Below, in pieces: positions 26,925 through 36,278 of a stretch of 64,000 bases of DNA. The number at the start of each line of letters is the position of its first letter. Positions within the stretch are counted from its first letter, which is position 1. A program made the translations under genes and the position numbers. This DNA comes from Nitrospira sp. (GTDB lineage: Bacteria; Nitrospirota; Nitrospiria; Nitrospirales; Nitrospiraceae): assembly GCA_018242765.1 (NCBI GenBank), contig JAFEBH010000013.1, positions 296,084 through 360,083 of the forward strand. The letters are read 5' to 3'. A model generated the notes under the pieces. The model was not told the DNA's origin and did not search any database. It saw nothing but the letters and a program-made list of their open reading frames with translations.

Positions 26925-28943
26925 CTATCTAGAACTCGGATGTGTAGAAACGGACGCGGTTGAGTCCAACGTGACCAGTCTCTTTGAATCCATCAAGTCT
27001 CCGCATGTTGCGATTGAGGATTTGCCGACCTTGCTCATAGCCCGGCACCATAGCTCCAGTGTTAGAGCTTTGAACGACATCGGGGCGCCGGCCTCAGGAG
27101 GATACGGCCCTTTGGACAAAGCCATCCCGGTCTCGGCACGAAGGACACCAGCGTTCACCAAAAACCCATCATGTAACTGTTCCCCATGGGCGGTAAACAA
27201 TGCGTTGTGCCACTCGTGTAATGGCGGAGTGAATCCTCGCTTTGGCCGGTTCATCACCCACTCAGGAACCACGCTTTTGAGGGCCTCCCGCAGCCATAAC
27301 TTTGGAGGGGCCGAACTATCGGGTGATGTCTTCCGGAGTCCGATCACCGTTTCCACCAGTCTGTAGTCGACGAGCGGAAGCCGAAGTTCCACAGACGAGG
27401 CCATACTCAATCGATCACCTTGAGCCATCCCGTTCTCCAGCAAGTAGGTTTGACAGATGAGTCGCGTCAGCAAAACATCCACATCAGGCCACGGAAGCGG
27501 GACGGTAAAAGGATCGTAGGCGCGTGACGTGTGCAGGTTATCCAAGAACCTGGGAGAATAGAGGCTCTGCAATTCTTTTCGAGCAAGTCGGAAATCTGGC
27601 GTGAGGTCATAGAAAATCGTCTGCTCCTTCGGGCTCAGCTGATCTCGCTTGTAGTGTGCCCACGATTCTCGCCCCCCTGCCCCGGCGATCAGCCACTCCT
27701 TGATCCCCCACGGGTTCCAGTAGGTAGGAAGCGAGAGCTTCAGGTACTGTTGAAACCGTGGTCCCCCGGAGTTCCGTCCCTCCTGCTTCCGACGGGTCTG
27801 CGCGGCGGCCTGCCGCACCCAGGGATATCCCCAAAAGAGTTCATCACCGCCATGCCCTTGGAGCATCACTGAAAGACCAAGCGACTTTGCCTCCTTCATG
27901 ACCGAATAGGATCCGAAGGCCGAGATATCTGCAATGGGATCGTCCAGCCAAAACATCAACTCGGGGAAAGAAGCTGCAATATCGCTGGAGTGCAGCTCGA
28001 TCGCGTGGAATGGCAAATCGAGATACTGTGCCAACGCGCGTGCGTCGTTCCGTTCGTCGTGTCGACTGTTCTCGGCGTAGCCGACGGTAATGGCTTGCAT
28101 CCGGCCGGGATACCTGCGGGACGCCATGGCCGCGATAGCGCTCGAATCGAGCCCTCCGCTGAGGGCGACCCCAACTGGCACGTCGGAATGAACGATCAGT
28201 TCGCTGATGGACTCCAGCTCGCGCTTGATCAGCGCGACGGGATCTCCCGTGAGCGCGGGAATGTCTTCCATTCGCCAATAACACCACTGCCTCTGTTCCC
28301 AAGTGTCTGCGTTGATGGTCAAGATATGGGCTGCCGGAAGTTTCGATACGCCTCGAATTGGCGTCATGGGATCAGGTACGTACCCGTAATGAAAGTACAG
28401 ATCGATGGCGGATGGATTCAGTTCAAACGGGATGCAGCCTGCGGCCAGTAAGCCTTTGAGTTCTGAGGAAAAATAGATCTCGCGAGGTCCTATATGAAGA
28501 TATAAAGGCTTTTCCCCCATTCGATCGCGTGCGAGCATCAGTCGGCGCCGCTGCGAGTCCCACACAGCAAAGGCAAACATTCCTCGCATGTGCTGCACGC
28601 AATCGAGCCCATACTGTTCATAGAGATGGACGATGACTTCACAATCGCTTCCGGATGTGAAGCGATGCCCCTGAGAACGCAGCACATTTCTTAGATCTAC
28701 ATGGTTGTAAATCTCGCCGTTGGCAATCGCGACGACCGATCGATCCTCGTTGAAGAGCGGCTGCTGTCCTCCCTTGATATCGATGATGCTCAGGCGGCGC
28801 ATGTTGAACGCGACCGGACCATCGTGGAACATGCCATGTCCGTCCGGGCCGCGGTGGATCAGCCGTTCACCCATGTGTCTCACACGAGTTAGGGTCTCTC
28901 GTTGTAGAGTTTCGGTCGCAATGACGCCGGCGATTCCGCACAT
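26925..28943 (-). CDS. asnB: Asparagine synthetase (glutamine-hydrolysing) AsnB-type
   Basis: This 672-aa enzyme has the class II glutaminase start MCGIAGV with C2 as nucleophile, the RGPDG motif, and the synthetase PPi-loop ALSGGLDSSAIA near residue 264. The C-terminal MNRPKRGFTPPLHEW also fits the family. The canonical reaction is Asp + Gln + ATP to Asn. Copies inside polysaccharide loci often amidate an uronic acid or another acidic sugar; which applies here is unknown. It lies 35 bases after a GT2 gene. The length exceeds E. coli AsnB (554 aa) by about 120, as is usual for the exosortase/capsule-linked subgroup. Confidence 0.9.
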   Translation of the reverse strand: MCGIAGVIATETLQRETLTRVRHMGERLIHRGPDGHGMFHDGPVAFNMRRLSIIDIKGGQQPLFNEDRSVVAIANGEIYNHVDLRNVLRSQGHRFTSGSDCEVIVHLYEQYGLDCVQHMRGMFAFAVWDSQRRRLMLARDRMGEKPLYLHIGPREIYFSSELKGLLAAGCIPFELNPSAIDLYFHYGYVPDPMTPIRGVSKLPAAHILTINADTWEQRQWCYWRMEDIPALTGDPVALIKRELESISELIVHSDVPVGVALSGGLDSSAIAAMASRRYPGRMQAITVGYAENSRHDERNDARALAQYLDLPFHAIELHSSDIAASFPELMFWLDDPIADISAFGSYSVMKEAKSLGLSVMLQGHGGDELFWGYPWVRQAAAQTRRKQEGRNSGGPRFQQYLKLSLPTYWNPWGIKEWLIAGAGGRESWAHYKRDQLSPKEQTIFYDLTPDFRLARKELQSLYSPRFLDNLHTSRAYDPFTVPLPWPDVDVLLTRLICQTYLLENGMAQGDRLSMASSVELRLPLVDYRLVETVIGLRKTSPDSSAPPKLWLREALKSVVPEWVMNRPKRGFTPPLHEWHNALFTAHGEQLHDGFLVNAGVLRAETGMALSKGPYPPEAGAPMSFKALTLELWCRAMSKVGKSSIATCGDLMDSKRLVTLDSTASVSTHPSSR

Positions 28944-28978
28944 TTCCTAGCTGCTCCTTGATTTCAGCATTCCGCGAT

Positions 28979-30166
28979 CTATCTTTGGCCCAACTTTCTC
29001 CTATCCCCTCCACTGAGTCTATCCTCGGTTTTGGCTTTCAACCAGCGGGAAATTTTTGTTACAGGGTTCCATGCCCGGCGATACAACCGCTTTAGTTCTG
29101 GTCTAGACCCCATCTGGTCAGGCACCTCTTCGCTCAACACATACCAATCGCTCCGTTTCCATCGCTTCAGTAGACCGGTACGGAGCAGGCCTTCGGTTGA
29201 ACAGCCGCATCTGGTGCAGTCATCTCCAGTCACGTAGTAGGTCCCCGTCAGGAACCATGCCAACGGAAGCACCACGTGTCGGAGTTTTGTCCGGCTCGCA
29301 ACCAGATAGAGACTACGGCGGATGAGCTGGCGGTACACGTGCCGCTGCAAGGCCGAGGGCGCACAGTCTCTGACAAACCGCCAGTGATCCATGAGGTTAT
29401 CCATTGATCGCCTTGAAAATAAAGCCTTCCAAGCCTGGATAAACGTGAGATTCTCCATGCATCGGCTGGAAAGTCCCGTGACGTCGACATGCGATCGTAC
29501 CACTGCCTCGTACGTGACTCCGAGGCCAAAACCTCGTCGCTTCAATCGGAGAAAAAATTCATAGTCAGCAATGTAATGAGGAAACCGACTCCCGTTCACG
29601 TTTCCGGCTGTTCTTACCATTGAAAGAGGAACCAGTGTCCCTCGACCTGATAGCACGTCGATTTCCGTCGTGTACGTCTCATGCGACTCGATCGCCGTTC
29701 TGACCGAGAAACTATAAGAACTCCAGTTGATATATTCTCCGGCGTCGAGAATGCAGGCTGTATCACGGCTATCGACAACCAGCCCTCCTATTGCGGCATT
29801 GTGTTCTCTCGACACACGAACCAGCGTCTCGATATAGTGATGGTCGATGAGCGTGTCGTTGTTCATCATAAGCACCATATCGTCGCTACGGCTTCGAGCA
29901 AGACAGTGCGCAATTCCGAACTCCATCGCTTGTCCCCACCACAGTTCTTTGTTGCTCTGCAGCACTGTCACAAGAGGATGGTACTGACGAAGATATTCCG
30001 GTGTCCCATCGGTCGACCCACCATCAACAACGATTAGCTCCAGCGGGGCGTAGGACTGCTCGGACAGGCAATCAAGACAGGATTTGGTTAATTCAAGCCG
30101 ATTGAAGACCGGAATAATGACATACACACACGAGCTGGATATCGCCAAATCAGCCAGAGTCTGCAT
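28979..30166 (-). CDS. Family 2 glycosyltransferase (rhamnosyltransferase-like)
   Basis: This 395-aa protein has VYVIIPVFNRLELTKSCL, LIVVDGGSTDGTPEYL, VLMMNNDTLIDHHY (DXD equivalent) and FPHYIADYEFFLRLKRRG, as in rhamnosyltransferases of the WbbL type. A C-terminal segment of about 120 residues is rich in Arg and Trp and may be peripheral to the membrane. It follows the methyltransferase gene by 12 bases. Donor unknown. Confidence 0.85.
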   Translation of the reverse strand: MQTLADLAISSSCVYVIIPVFNRLELTKSCLDCLSEQSYAPLELIVVDGGSTDGTPEYLRQYHPLVTVLQSNKELWWGQAMEFGIAHCLARSRSDDMVLMMNNDTLIDHHYIETLVRVSREHNAAIGGLVVDSRDTACILDAGEYINWSSYSFSVRTAIESHETYTTEIDVLSGRGTLVPLSMVRTAGNVNGSRFPHYIADYEFFLRLKRRGFGLGVTYEAVVRSHVDVTGLSSRCMENLTFIQAWKALFSRRSMDNLMDHWRFVRDCAPSALQRHVYRQLIRRSLYLVASRTKLRHVVLPLAWFLTGTYYVTGDDCTRCGCSTEGLLRTGLLKRWKRSDWYVLSEEVPDQMGSRPELKRLYRRAWNPVTKISRWLKAKTEDRLSGGDRRKLGQR

Positions 30167-30178
30167 ACGTTTCGTGCT

Positions 30179-31021
30179 TCAGTCGCCGTGAGGCATCGCA
30201 TGAGTATGCCCAACACCATTTTTCTCTATGACGAACAACATCACGCGCCCTGTCGAGCAATACCGGAATTTGGTAAGACGTTCGTCGGAAAGCAGTGCTC
30301 GGAACTGTTGCTCGGTCCAGAAGTTGATGTGCCCGACATATTCGTCGAGTGCCCCGTTTGGAATCGTAATGATGACATGCCCCCCGACTTTACACAGTCT
30401 AAAGAGTTCAGCGATGGCGTGGGCTGGTTGTTCGAGATGCTCCAGCGTTTCCATACACACCACAGTGTCGAATACCCCGTCTTGGCAAGACACGCGGTAA
30501 ATGTCGCCCACAAAGAAATGCCCTTCCGGAACCTCCTGACGGCAACGCTTGATGGAAGCCGAAGAAAAATCGGTGCCGTAGATTGCCCGGACCTTCCTGG
30601 ACGAGGAAAGAACTTTCGAGAAGAATCCTGGCCCACATCCGACATCGATGACGTTTCCGTATAAAAACAGGTCACATTCGTTCAGTACTTCCCGATAGAA
30701 GTCTTTTCGTGCTTCCACCAGGTATTCGGACACCAGTCTCTCATCGGCCCAATACTCGTCATACGACTCCATGGCATTATCGACGATGACTTGTACTGAC
30801 GTATCGGCGGCATGGGTTGCGATCCAGTCCGGCCTAGGCACAAATTTATACTTACCCTTCTCGGTGATCAAATACTGTTTCTTGTCGACGACTTGGTGAT
30901 CTCGGAAGTCAACCGATGCAAAAGTCTTTCCGCAGAGCACGCCTTCGCACTCTTTGGAGAGGATAAACAGGTGCTTCCCCAGAAGCCGGCGAAGCACCTT
31001 TTCAATCAACCGCAACCACAT
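30179..31021 (-). CDS. Class I SAM methyltransferase
   Basis: This 280-aa enzyme has NVIDVGCGPGFFSKVL (motif I), YGTDFSSASIKRC, DTVVCMETLEHLEQP (motif IV) and LFRLCKVGGHVIITIPNG. Its N-terminal 100 residues include a short Trim/Zn-lacking YbaR-like stretch (PRPDWIATHA). The ATG at 31021 overlaps the Wzt gene by 20 bases; a TTG at 31027 is an alternative. Directly after the exporter ATPase, it could modify the chain end that the ATPase recognises, a known arrangement in O9a-type systems, but that is inference. Confidence 0.84.
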   Translation of the reverse strand: MWLRLIEKVLRRLLGKHLFILSKECEGVLCGKTFASVDFRDHQVVDKKQYLITEKGKYKFVPRPDWIATHAADTSVQVIVDNAMESYDEYWADERLVSEYLVEARKDFYREVLNECDLFLYGNVIDVGCGPGFFSKVLSSSRKVRAIYGTDFSSASIKRCRQEVPEGHFFVGDIYRVSCQDGVFDTVVCMETLEHLEQPAHAIAELFRLCKVGGHVIITIPNGALDEYVGHINFWTEQQFRALLSDERLTKFRYCSTGRVMLFVIEKNGVGHTHAMPHGD

Positions 31022-32273
31022 AATCAAAGTCCGTGACGGTCATGTTACCGTATTCGAAGTACCGGTCGTCTGCAGGCGGAGGCACGACGTTGAAGAGCGC
31101 AGCGTTGGTGAGACCTCCTAAGTGAACGTTGCGATCCATGGGGACGATGGCAATGTCTATTAAAAATGATTGTGGAAAGAGTCGGGGGTTCAATACCGTG
31201 ATCTGAACCGTACCGGAGTGTTGCATGCGGTGCACTTTGACGTTCTCATACTGGTGGGTGCTGCTGAACGGAGCCTCTTGGAATGTTAGCCGTTGAACGT
31301 CCCTGCCGTCTTGTGTCCGAATCCACACACGTACTTGCCTGTTGTGTGACGAGTCTTGAAGAAAGTCGTAGTCAAAACGGATGATGAAATTCTTCCCGAA
31401 CGAGATGGATCTGTTCTCGGACGTTCCACCCTCCTCAAACACGTCCACATTCGAGATGTCGACGGTACCGAGACCAAATGGGGCCGGTTGAGGCGCGTCG
31501 AGGAGGTTTTCTCGCGCAAGTTGATTGCTGTAGCGTTGGATACAGTCTCTGATTTCACCCTGGAATACCTGTGCCCCCTGCTTCAAGAGCAACCCCGAAC
31601 GACACAACCGTTCGATGGCTTGAATCGTATGGGAAACAAAAATGATCGCCGTGCCGTTCCGATTGAGTTCCAGCACCTTCTCAATGCATTTATTCTGAAA
31701 CGTACTGTCGCCGACCGCCAACACCTCATCGATGAGCAGCAGATCCGGACGCGAATGGATGGCGATGGCAAATCCCAAGCGGACATACATACCTGAACTG
31801 TAGGTTTTTACCGGAGCATCGAGAAATGTTCCAATATCGGAAAAATCCACGATCTGGTCGAAGCATTGCTCGATTTCGCGGGTCGTCATACCAAGCAGCG
31901 AGCCATTGAGTAAAATGTTTTCTCTGCCAGTTAAAAGTGGGTGGAATCCGGCACCCAATGCAATCAAGGCTCCGACTCGTCCACGCACCTCGATACGTCC
32001 CTTGTCTGGTTGGTAGATCCCAGCTAGAAGACGCAAGAGCGTGGATTTGCCCGATCCATTACCACCGAGGAGTCCAAGCCGTTCTCCTTGTTTGAGAGTG
32101 AACGTGATTCCATCGACGGCCCAGAACTCATGAGGCCGCAGGCGGTGTGTGTCCGCTGCCATTCCGAGAATATTGCGGCAGACATCGTGTAATCCGTAGT
32201 ACATGCTGTACGGTTGCGTAGCGCAAAATTTCTTACCGACACCATCGACGCTCAAGATGCAAGGATCACCCAT
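31002..32273 (-). CDS. wzt: O-antigen/teichoic-type ABC exporter ATPase with C-terminal glycan-binding domain (Wzt-like)
   Basis: This 423-aa protein has Walker A GGNGSGKST (70-78), the signature KTYSSGMYVRL, and Walker B LLLIDEVLAVGD. The H-loop is FVSHT. After residue about 250, a beta-rich domain (IRFDYDFL, VHRMQHSGTVQITVLNPRL) resembles the Wzt C-terminal carbohydrate-binding module that recognises the chain terminus. It powers export of undecaprenyl-linked polysaccharide through Wzm. It shares one base with the permease stop (TGATG). The symbol follows family role, not proven orthology. Confidence 0.9.
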   Translation of the reverse strand: MGDPCILSVDGVGKKFCATQPYSMYYGLHDVCRNILGMAADTHRLRPHEFWAVDGITFTLKQGERLGLLGGNGSGKSTLLRLLAGIYQPDKGRIEVRGRVGALIALGAGFHPLLTGRENILLNGSLLGMTTREIEQCFDQIVDFSDIGTFLDAPVKTYSSGMYVRLGFAIAIHSRPDLLLIDEVLAVGDSTFQNKCIEKVLELNRNGTAIIFVSHTIQAIERLCRSGLLLKQGAQVFQGEIRDCIQRYSNQLARENLLDAPQPAPFGLGTVDISNVDVFEEGGTSENRSISFGKNFIIRFDYDFLQDSSHNRQVRVWIRTQDGRDVQRLTFQEAPFSSTHQYENVKVHRMQHSGTVQITVLNPRLFPQSFLIDIAIVPMDRNVHLGGLTNAALFNVVPPPADDRYFEYGNMTVTDFDYVVAVD

Positions 32274-33151
32274 CAGAGTTTCTCCGCGACCTTCTGTTCA
32301 CTGATAAAAAATATTCTCCACGACAGGAGGAACACGGCCACGGCGAAGGACACGGCGACCACATAACCCTGAACATCTCGGATTATCCCAGAGATCATCA
32401 AATCGCGAGCCCCTCCGACCAAGTACGTCAATGGGTTCAGCCAAATCAAGTCTTGCAATACTTCGTTCCCGACATCCGGCGTATAAATGACCGGGGTAAA
32501 AAACATGAGAACACCGAGCAAAGTCGTCATGACTTTCGTCATGTCCCGCACCAGGATCGACAACACTGACACGATCATCCCGATCCCGACCCCTAGCAAG
32601 AGCAGCGGCACCAGGCTCAATGGGAAGAATAGCGCTGTCCATTGGGGATGAACGCCGAAGAACGTGAACGCCGCGGCTAATAAAACTAGATTGGCTACCA
32701 TAGAAAGACTGGCGTGGGCCACCTGTTGCGCGACAAGCACCTGATGCGAAAAGTGTGCGTGCATGATCAAGTTGCTATTGGCACTCAAACTGGACGCTGC
32801 TGACGTGAACACTGCCATGAATACGCCCCAGATGGTTGTCCCCAACAATACGAACAACGGATAAGGCACATCTGACTTCCCGGGCATCAACACACCTACT
32901 TGGTTTAAGAACAACCAGGACGCAATGCCGATCAGTGGAGACACCCAGGTCCAGGCGATTCCGAGCAAGGATTGCTTCGAGGCTGCCAGCATATCTCGGT
33001 AGAATAATTGGACAATGAGCTCTCGAGATTGCGCGATACCAGCGACCATCGCGACCCAGCACCGGACAAATCCAAGTTTGACTCGGTACTCAGGTTCATA
33101 CACGGTTTGCTCTTCACCGATTGGCATGATGATCTTCACAGGCCAGATCAT
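32273..33151 (-). CDS. wzm: ABC-2-type polysaccharide export permease (Wzm-like)
   Basis: This 292-aa membrane protein has six hydrophobic helices and the ABC-2 transporter layout. The amphipathic N-terminal part (ELIVQLFYRDMLAASKQ) precedes the first helix, and LLGVLMFFTPVIYTP precedes the last loop. The ATG at 33151 overlaps the CgeB-like stop by ATGA; the longer frame to 33208 is rejected. With the following ATPase it forms the exporter of the locus glycan across the inner membrane. Confidence 0.88.
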   Translation of the reverse strand: MIWPVKIIMPIGEEQTVYEPEYRVKLGFVRCWVAMVAGIAQSRELIVQLFYRDMLAASKQSLLGIAWTWVSPLIGIASWLFLNQVGVLMPGKSDVPYPLFVLLGTTIWGVFMAVFTSAASSLSANSNLIMHAHFSHQVLVAQQVAHASLSMVANLVLLAAAFTFFGVHPQWTALFFPLSLVPLLLLGVGIGMIVSVLSILVRDMTKVMTTLLGVLMFFTPVIYTPDVGNEVLQDLIWLNPLTYLVGGARDLMISGIIRDVQGYVVAVSFAVAVFLLSWRIFFISEQKVAEKL

Positions 33152-34308
33152 AATAGTCTGTTCATGGAGCGGAGGTGCTCGAACAGTCGGTCGAACCGGT
33201 GTTGCCATGTATGAGATTGCAACGCCCGCTTCTTTCCGGCATCACGAATTCTCAACGTTGCCGCGATGTTCTTCGAGTAAAAGGACAGTTTATCGATGAG
33301 CTCGATGGGGTCATTCCAGGTTTCAATCTCCTCACCAATCTTATAGTACTCTGCATGATCAGGTGCCTCTTGGGTGAGATAAAACCCTCTCGACATCGGT
33401 ACCTCGAAGTCTCTGAGTCGGCATTGTAACTGTCTTGAGGCAATGACATGTGTTCCTCCATGCCATCCAGTGTCGGAGAACCCAAGATTCACAAAGCTTG
33501 ATCGGAAAATTTCAGGAAGGGCCTCGTCGGAGCACGGAGGGCAATATTCAGGACCATCCAGCTCCTCAAAGATGTGAGCCCTTGCAATCTTTTTTCTGAT
33601 CGGGCCGATCAACCCATCGCTCCCTTCCGCTCGCAAGCGTGGAAGTGCGTAATACCGAAGGTCGTGCCAGATTTTGTAGAGATCCCAATCAAATTGATAA
33701 GGGCTTGGTGTTTCTCGTTTCCATCCTCGCCCGTACACAGTGGGCATGAAGCCATGATCCACGCATGTGGCGAGCAATGCTCGCCGATATGGGTTGAAAC
33801 TTCCAACAAAACAGATGTCTCTTTGCGCAGCAGGTTCCATGCCAGTATCTGAGGCATACCAGTCAGGATTTGCGGCCATCGGCATCCAATGAATATCCTG
33901 ACAAAATGGCTTGAGGTGCTCCGTATTGGCCATTTGTGCCACAGCCAGCACGTCAAAGTATGGAGCGGTGCGAATGACACGGTACCACTGAAAAGCCATG
34001 TCAACATGGTAGTTGACCATGGGAACATTCAAGTCGCGAAGTCGCTTAGCTGTTTCAACAGTGAGGAAATCGTCGTAGACGACAAAAAACATGATATCGA
34101 GACGGCGAGACGCCTTCAGGCTTCGCGCAAGGGCAACGAGTTGCTCGTTGAGTTCATCGCGATTATCTCGCCAGGGTCTCGACCCTAAACGACCCATCCC
34201 ACCAGGATACGTGAATACCTCTAATCGATCGCAGTAGTGCTGGCGCAAAGTGCCGAGGAGATTGATCTCAATCCATCGCTCAGGTGGGAGTACGGCAAGT
34301 ACGTTCAT
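33148..34308 (-). CDS. CgeB-family (DUF3880-type) glycosyltransferase
   Basis: This 386-aa GT-B-like protein opens with VLAVLPPERWIEINLL. It has DICFVGSFNPYRRALL and, near the C-terminus, DFEVPMSRGFYLTQEAPDH, matching CgeB-type glycosyltransferases (maltosyl- or spore-linked in the founder). The donor-site Arg/Glu cluster fits. No signal peptide is present. It lies 24 bases after the ABC permease and overlaps wzm, which places it in the export module. Its substrate is unknown. Confidence 0.8.
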   Translation of the reverse strand: MNVLAVLPPERWIEINLLGTLRQHYCDRLEVFTYPGGMGRLGSRPWRDNRDELNEQLVALARSLKASRRLDIMFFVVYDDFLTVETAKRLRDLNVPMVNYHVDMAFQWYRVIRTAPYFDVLAVAQMANTEHLKPFCQDIHWMPMAANPDWYASDTGMEPAAQRDICFVGSFNPYRRALLATCVDHGFMPTVYGRGWKRETPSPYQFDWDLYKIWHDLRYYALPRLRAEGSDGLIGPIRKKIARAHIFEELDGPEYCPPCSDEALPEIFRSSFVNLGFSDTGWHGGTHVIASRQLQCRLRDFEVPMSRGFYLTQEAPDHAEYYKIGEEIETWNDPIELIDKLSFYSKNIAATLRIRDAGKKRALQSHTWQHRFDRLFEHLRSMNRLL

Positions 34309-34331
34309 GTCCAGAGGGCCTGGGGGGCTCC

Positions 34332-35096
34332 TTAGAAATCACGGTGCTCAAAGATTCGGCAGGCTCCACCCAAAAGTACTGCAGCATAAAGTATTCCATA
34401 AAAAGTAGCCGCTAGCTGGTAATCCACGCTCACGACGCTGCCGCTGGCGGCCTGTCCTTTGATGTTCAATAACTCCAGGTTAGGACAGACGTAGTACAAT
34501 GCTGTCATAACGCCTTCGGCGATGGGATCCTTGCTCTTCTCTGCGATACCCTTCAGGTCACCAGTCAGATGGCCGATGATATAGAATCCCAGGGTCATGA
34601 TTGCGCTGAGCGTAGGAGAGCTGAAGGTGGAGAAGAACATGGCCAAAGCGGTCGTCACCAACACCTCAACCAACATGAGTTCAACTGCCTGAAACAGCGA
34701 TCCATGAATCGCATTTCCGCTTAGCCACACCGTCGCAAGGAACATTGTGAACATAATGCCGATATTGAGGCCGCCGATAAATATCAGGCCGCAATACTTT
34801 CCCAAGACAAACTGAGTCCGGGTGATCGGTCGGGCTAATATTGTGTAGATTGTTCGACGATCTATTTCCTTAGTGACAAGCCCGATTCCAACGAATATCG
34901 CAATAATCACCCCAACTAAATTGATTGATGCCAGACCGACGTCATTGATAATTCTGGCCTGTTCCCCGATCGTCAGGGTGCCCAGTAGGACGGAAGCACC
35001 GATTAGGAGCAAGGCGAAGAACACAAGATTGTAAAGGATCTTATCTCGAAGAGTTTCCCGGAACGTATTCTGAGCGACGACCAGGAGACTGTGCAT
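34332..35096 (-). CDS. ABC-2 transporter permease (NosY/drug-exporter type)
   Basis: This 254-aa protein has six membrane helices and an N-terminal LLVVAQNTFRETLRDKI, typical of NosY-like permeases. A cytoplasmic KEIDRRTIYTILARP loop follows helix 2. The ATG at 35096 starts 2 bases after the ATPase stop. The pair forms a second exporter separate from Wzm/Wzt. Substrate unknown. Confidence 0.85.
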   Translation of the reverse strand: MHSLLVVAQNTFRETLRDKILYNLVFFALLLIGASVLLGTLTIGEQARIINDVGLASINLVGVIIAIFVGIGLVTKEIDRRTIYTILARPITRTQFVLGKYCGLIFIGGLNIGIMFTMFLATVWLSGNAIHGSLFQAVELMLVEVLVTTALAMFFSTFSSPTLSAIMTLGFYIIGHLTGDLKGIAEKSKDPIAEGVMTALYYVCPNLELLNIKGQAASGSVVSVDYQLAATFYGILYAAVLLGGACRIFEHRDF

Positions 35097-35097
35097 A

Positions 35098-36030
35098 TCA
35101 CATCCGTTGACTTGTTTGTTCCAAGAAGATTTCTTCGAGTGAGCCTTTGTGAGGGATCACAGACACGAGTTTGCCTCCTGCATGTCGAATGGCGGCCAGC
35201 ACATCCTCTAACCGCTGTTGTCCTGGAATGGCCATCCAACACCGAGTGCCTCTCTGTAACACACGCATTGCCACTTCCTTAACCAAAGGGATGCTTTCTC
35301 CATTAATTCCTTCACATACGACCTCCACTGATTGGGCAACGTTTCGGTTGACGAGCTCGTCGATGGAGCCCACTGCCAGCATCTTGCCTTTGGCAAGAAT
35401 CCCAACCCGGTCGCATATCATCTCTACGTCGGTAATGATGTGCGTGCTGAAAAATATGGTCTTGCCCTGATCTCGAAGCCCCAAAATGATGTCTCGAACA
35501 TCTTTTCTCCCAACGGGATCCAGACCGGACATCGGCTCATCCAGCATGACGAGTTGTGGATCATGGATCAGTGCTTGTGCCAAACCAACTCGTTGCAGCA
35601 TCCCTTTCGAAAATTTTCTCAGTGGACGGCAGCGTGCCTCAGTCAAACCTACCCGTTCCAACAATGCCGGTATGCGTTGCTGTAGATCGGAGGTATTCAC
35701 TCGCCCTAGCTGGCCGTAGAACCATAGAAACTCCTCGGCTGTGAGGTAATCGTAGAAATATGGAGACTCCGGCAAATAACCGATGTTCTTGTGCATCTCG
35801 ACATCGAGTGCCGGCCGCCCCAATAATTCGACGGTTCCGCTCGTCGCCCGCATCAAGCCAAGCACGATTTTCATCGTGGTCGTTTTGCCTGCTCCATTCG
35901 GACCCAGAAACCCAAAGATCTCTCCTTGCCCAACGGAGAGAGAGACCTCATGAAGAGCCGTGACAGCCGGTTGCCATGGCCAGGTAGGTCGATGAGTCTT
36001 ACTGAGCTTGTCTATGACAATTGCATCCAT
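35098..36030 (-). CDS. ABC transporter ATPase (NosF/CcmA type)
   Basis: This 310-aa ATPase has Walker A GPNGAGKTT (43-51), signature FSKGMLQRVGLAQAL, Walker B LVMLDEPMSGLDP and switch His in FFSTHI. A C-terminal extension of about 90 residues (VVCEGINGESIP) is common in two-component exporters. It opens the exporter pair. A strong promoter lies about 100 bases upstream (36133-36160), so it may be the first gene of the long glycan transcript. Confidence 0.9.
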   Translation of the reverse strand: MDAIVIDKLSKTHRPTWPWQPAVTALHEVSLSVGQGEIFGFLGPNGAGKTTTMKIVLGLMRATSGTVELLGRPALDVEMHKNIGYLPESPYFYDYLTAEEFLWFYGQLGRVNTSDLQQRIPALLERVGLTEARCRPLRKFSKGMLQRVGLAQALIHDPQLVMLDEPMSGLDPVGRKDVRDIILGLRDQGKTIFFSTHIITDVEMICDRVGILAKGKMLAVGSIDELVNRNVAQSVEVVCEGINGESIPLVKEVAMRVLQRGTRCWMAIPGQQRLEDVLAAIRHAGGKLVSVIPHKGSLEEIFLEQTSQRM

Positions 36031-36132
36031 CTGCTATCCCATCCGCTGGGGGGGAACTTTTTTGCACCTACATACTAATCAGAGGAGAAACAAACAGTCC
36101 ATTTTTTGCGGCCCCCTGCAGATCCTCACTGA

Positions 36133-36160
36133 ATCATAGCAGGACACCGAAAATCATCAA
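36133..36160 (-). promoter_or_regulatory. Sigma-70-like promoter of the ABC/glycan operon
   Basis: On the minus strand: TTGATG (36160-36155), a 16-base spacer and TATGAT (36138-36133), preceded by TG-C for an extended -10. The leader to the ATG at 36030 is about 95 bases. This is the best promoter match upstream of the glycan locus and may drive much of it; transcript extent is unproven. Confidence 0.55.
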
Positions 36161-36278
36161 GCATTCAGGCAATTTGCACGCGTGTCATCACGAGAACTGA
36201 TCTATGGTAGGAGCAATCAGAGGGATGGAGATATCGAATACTTAAGAGTGGGAATGCGGCTCGCCGAAATCTGGTTCC

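Noticed and set aside
27844..28302. A 152-codon frame inside asnB
   Set aside because: Same-strand alternate frame within AsnB, Arg-rich and motif-free; AsnB motifs cover the region.
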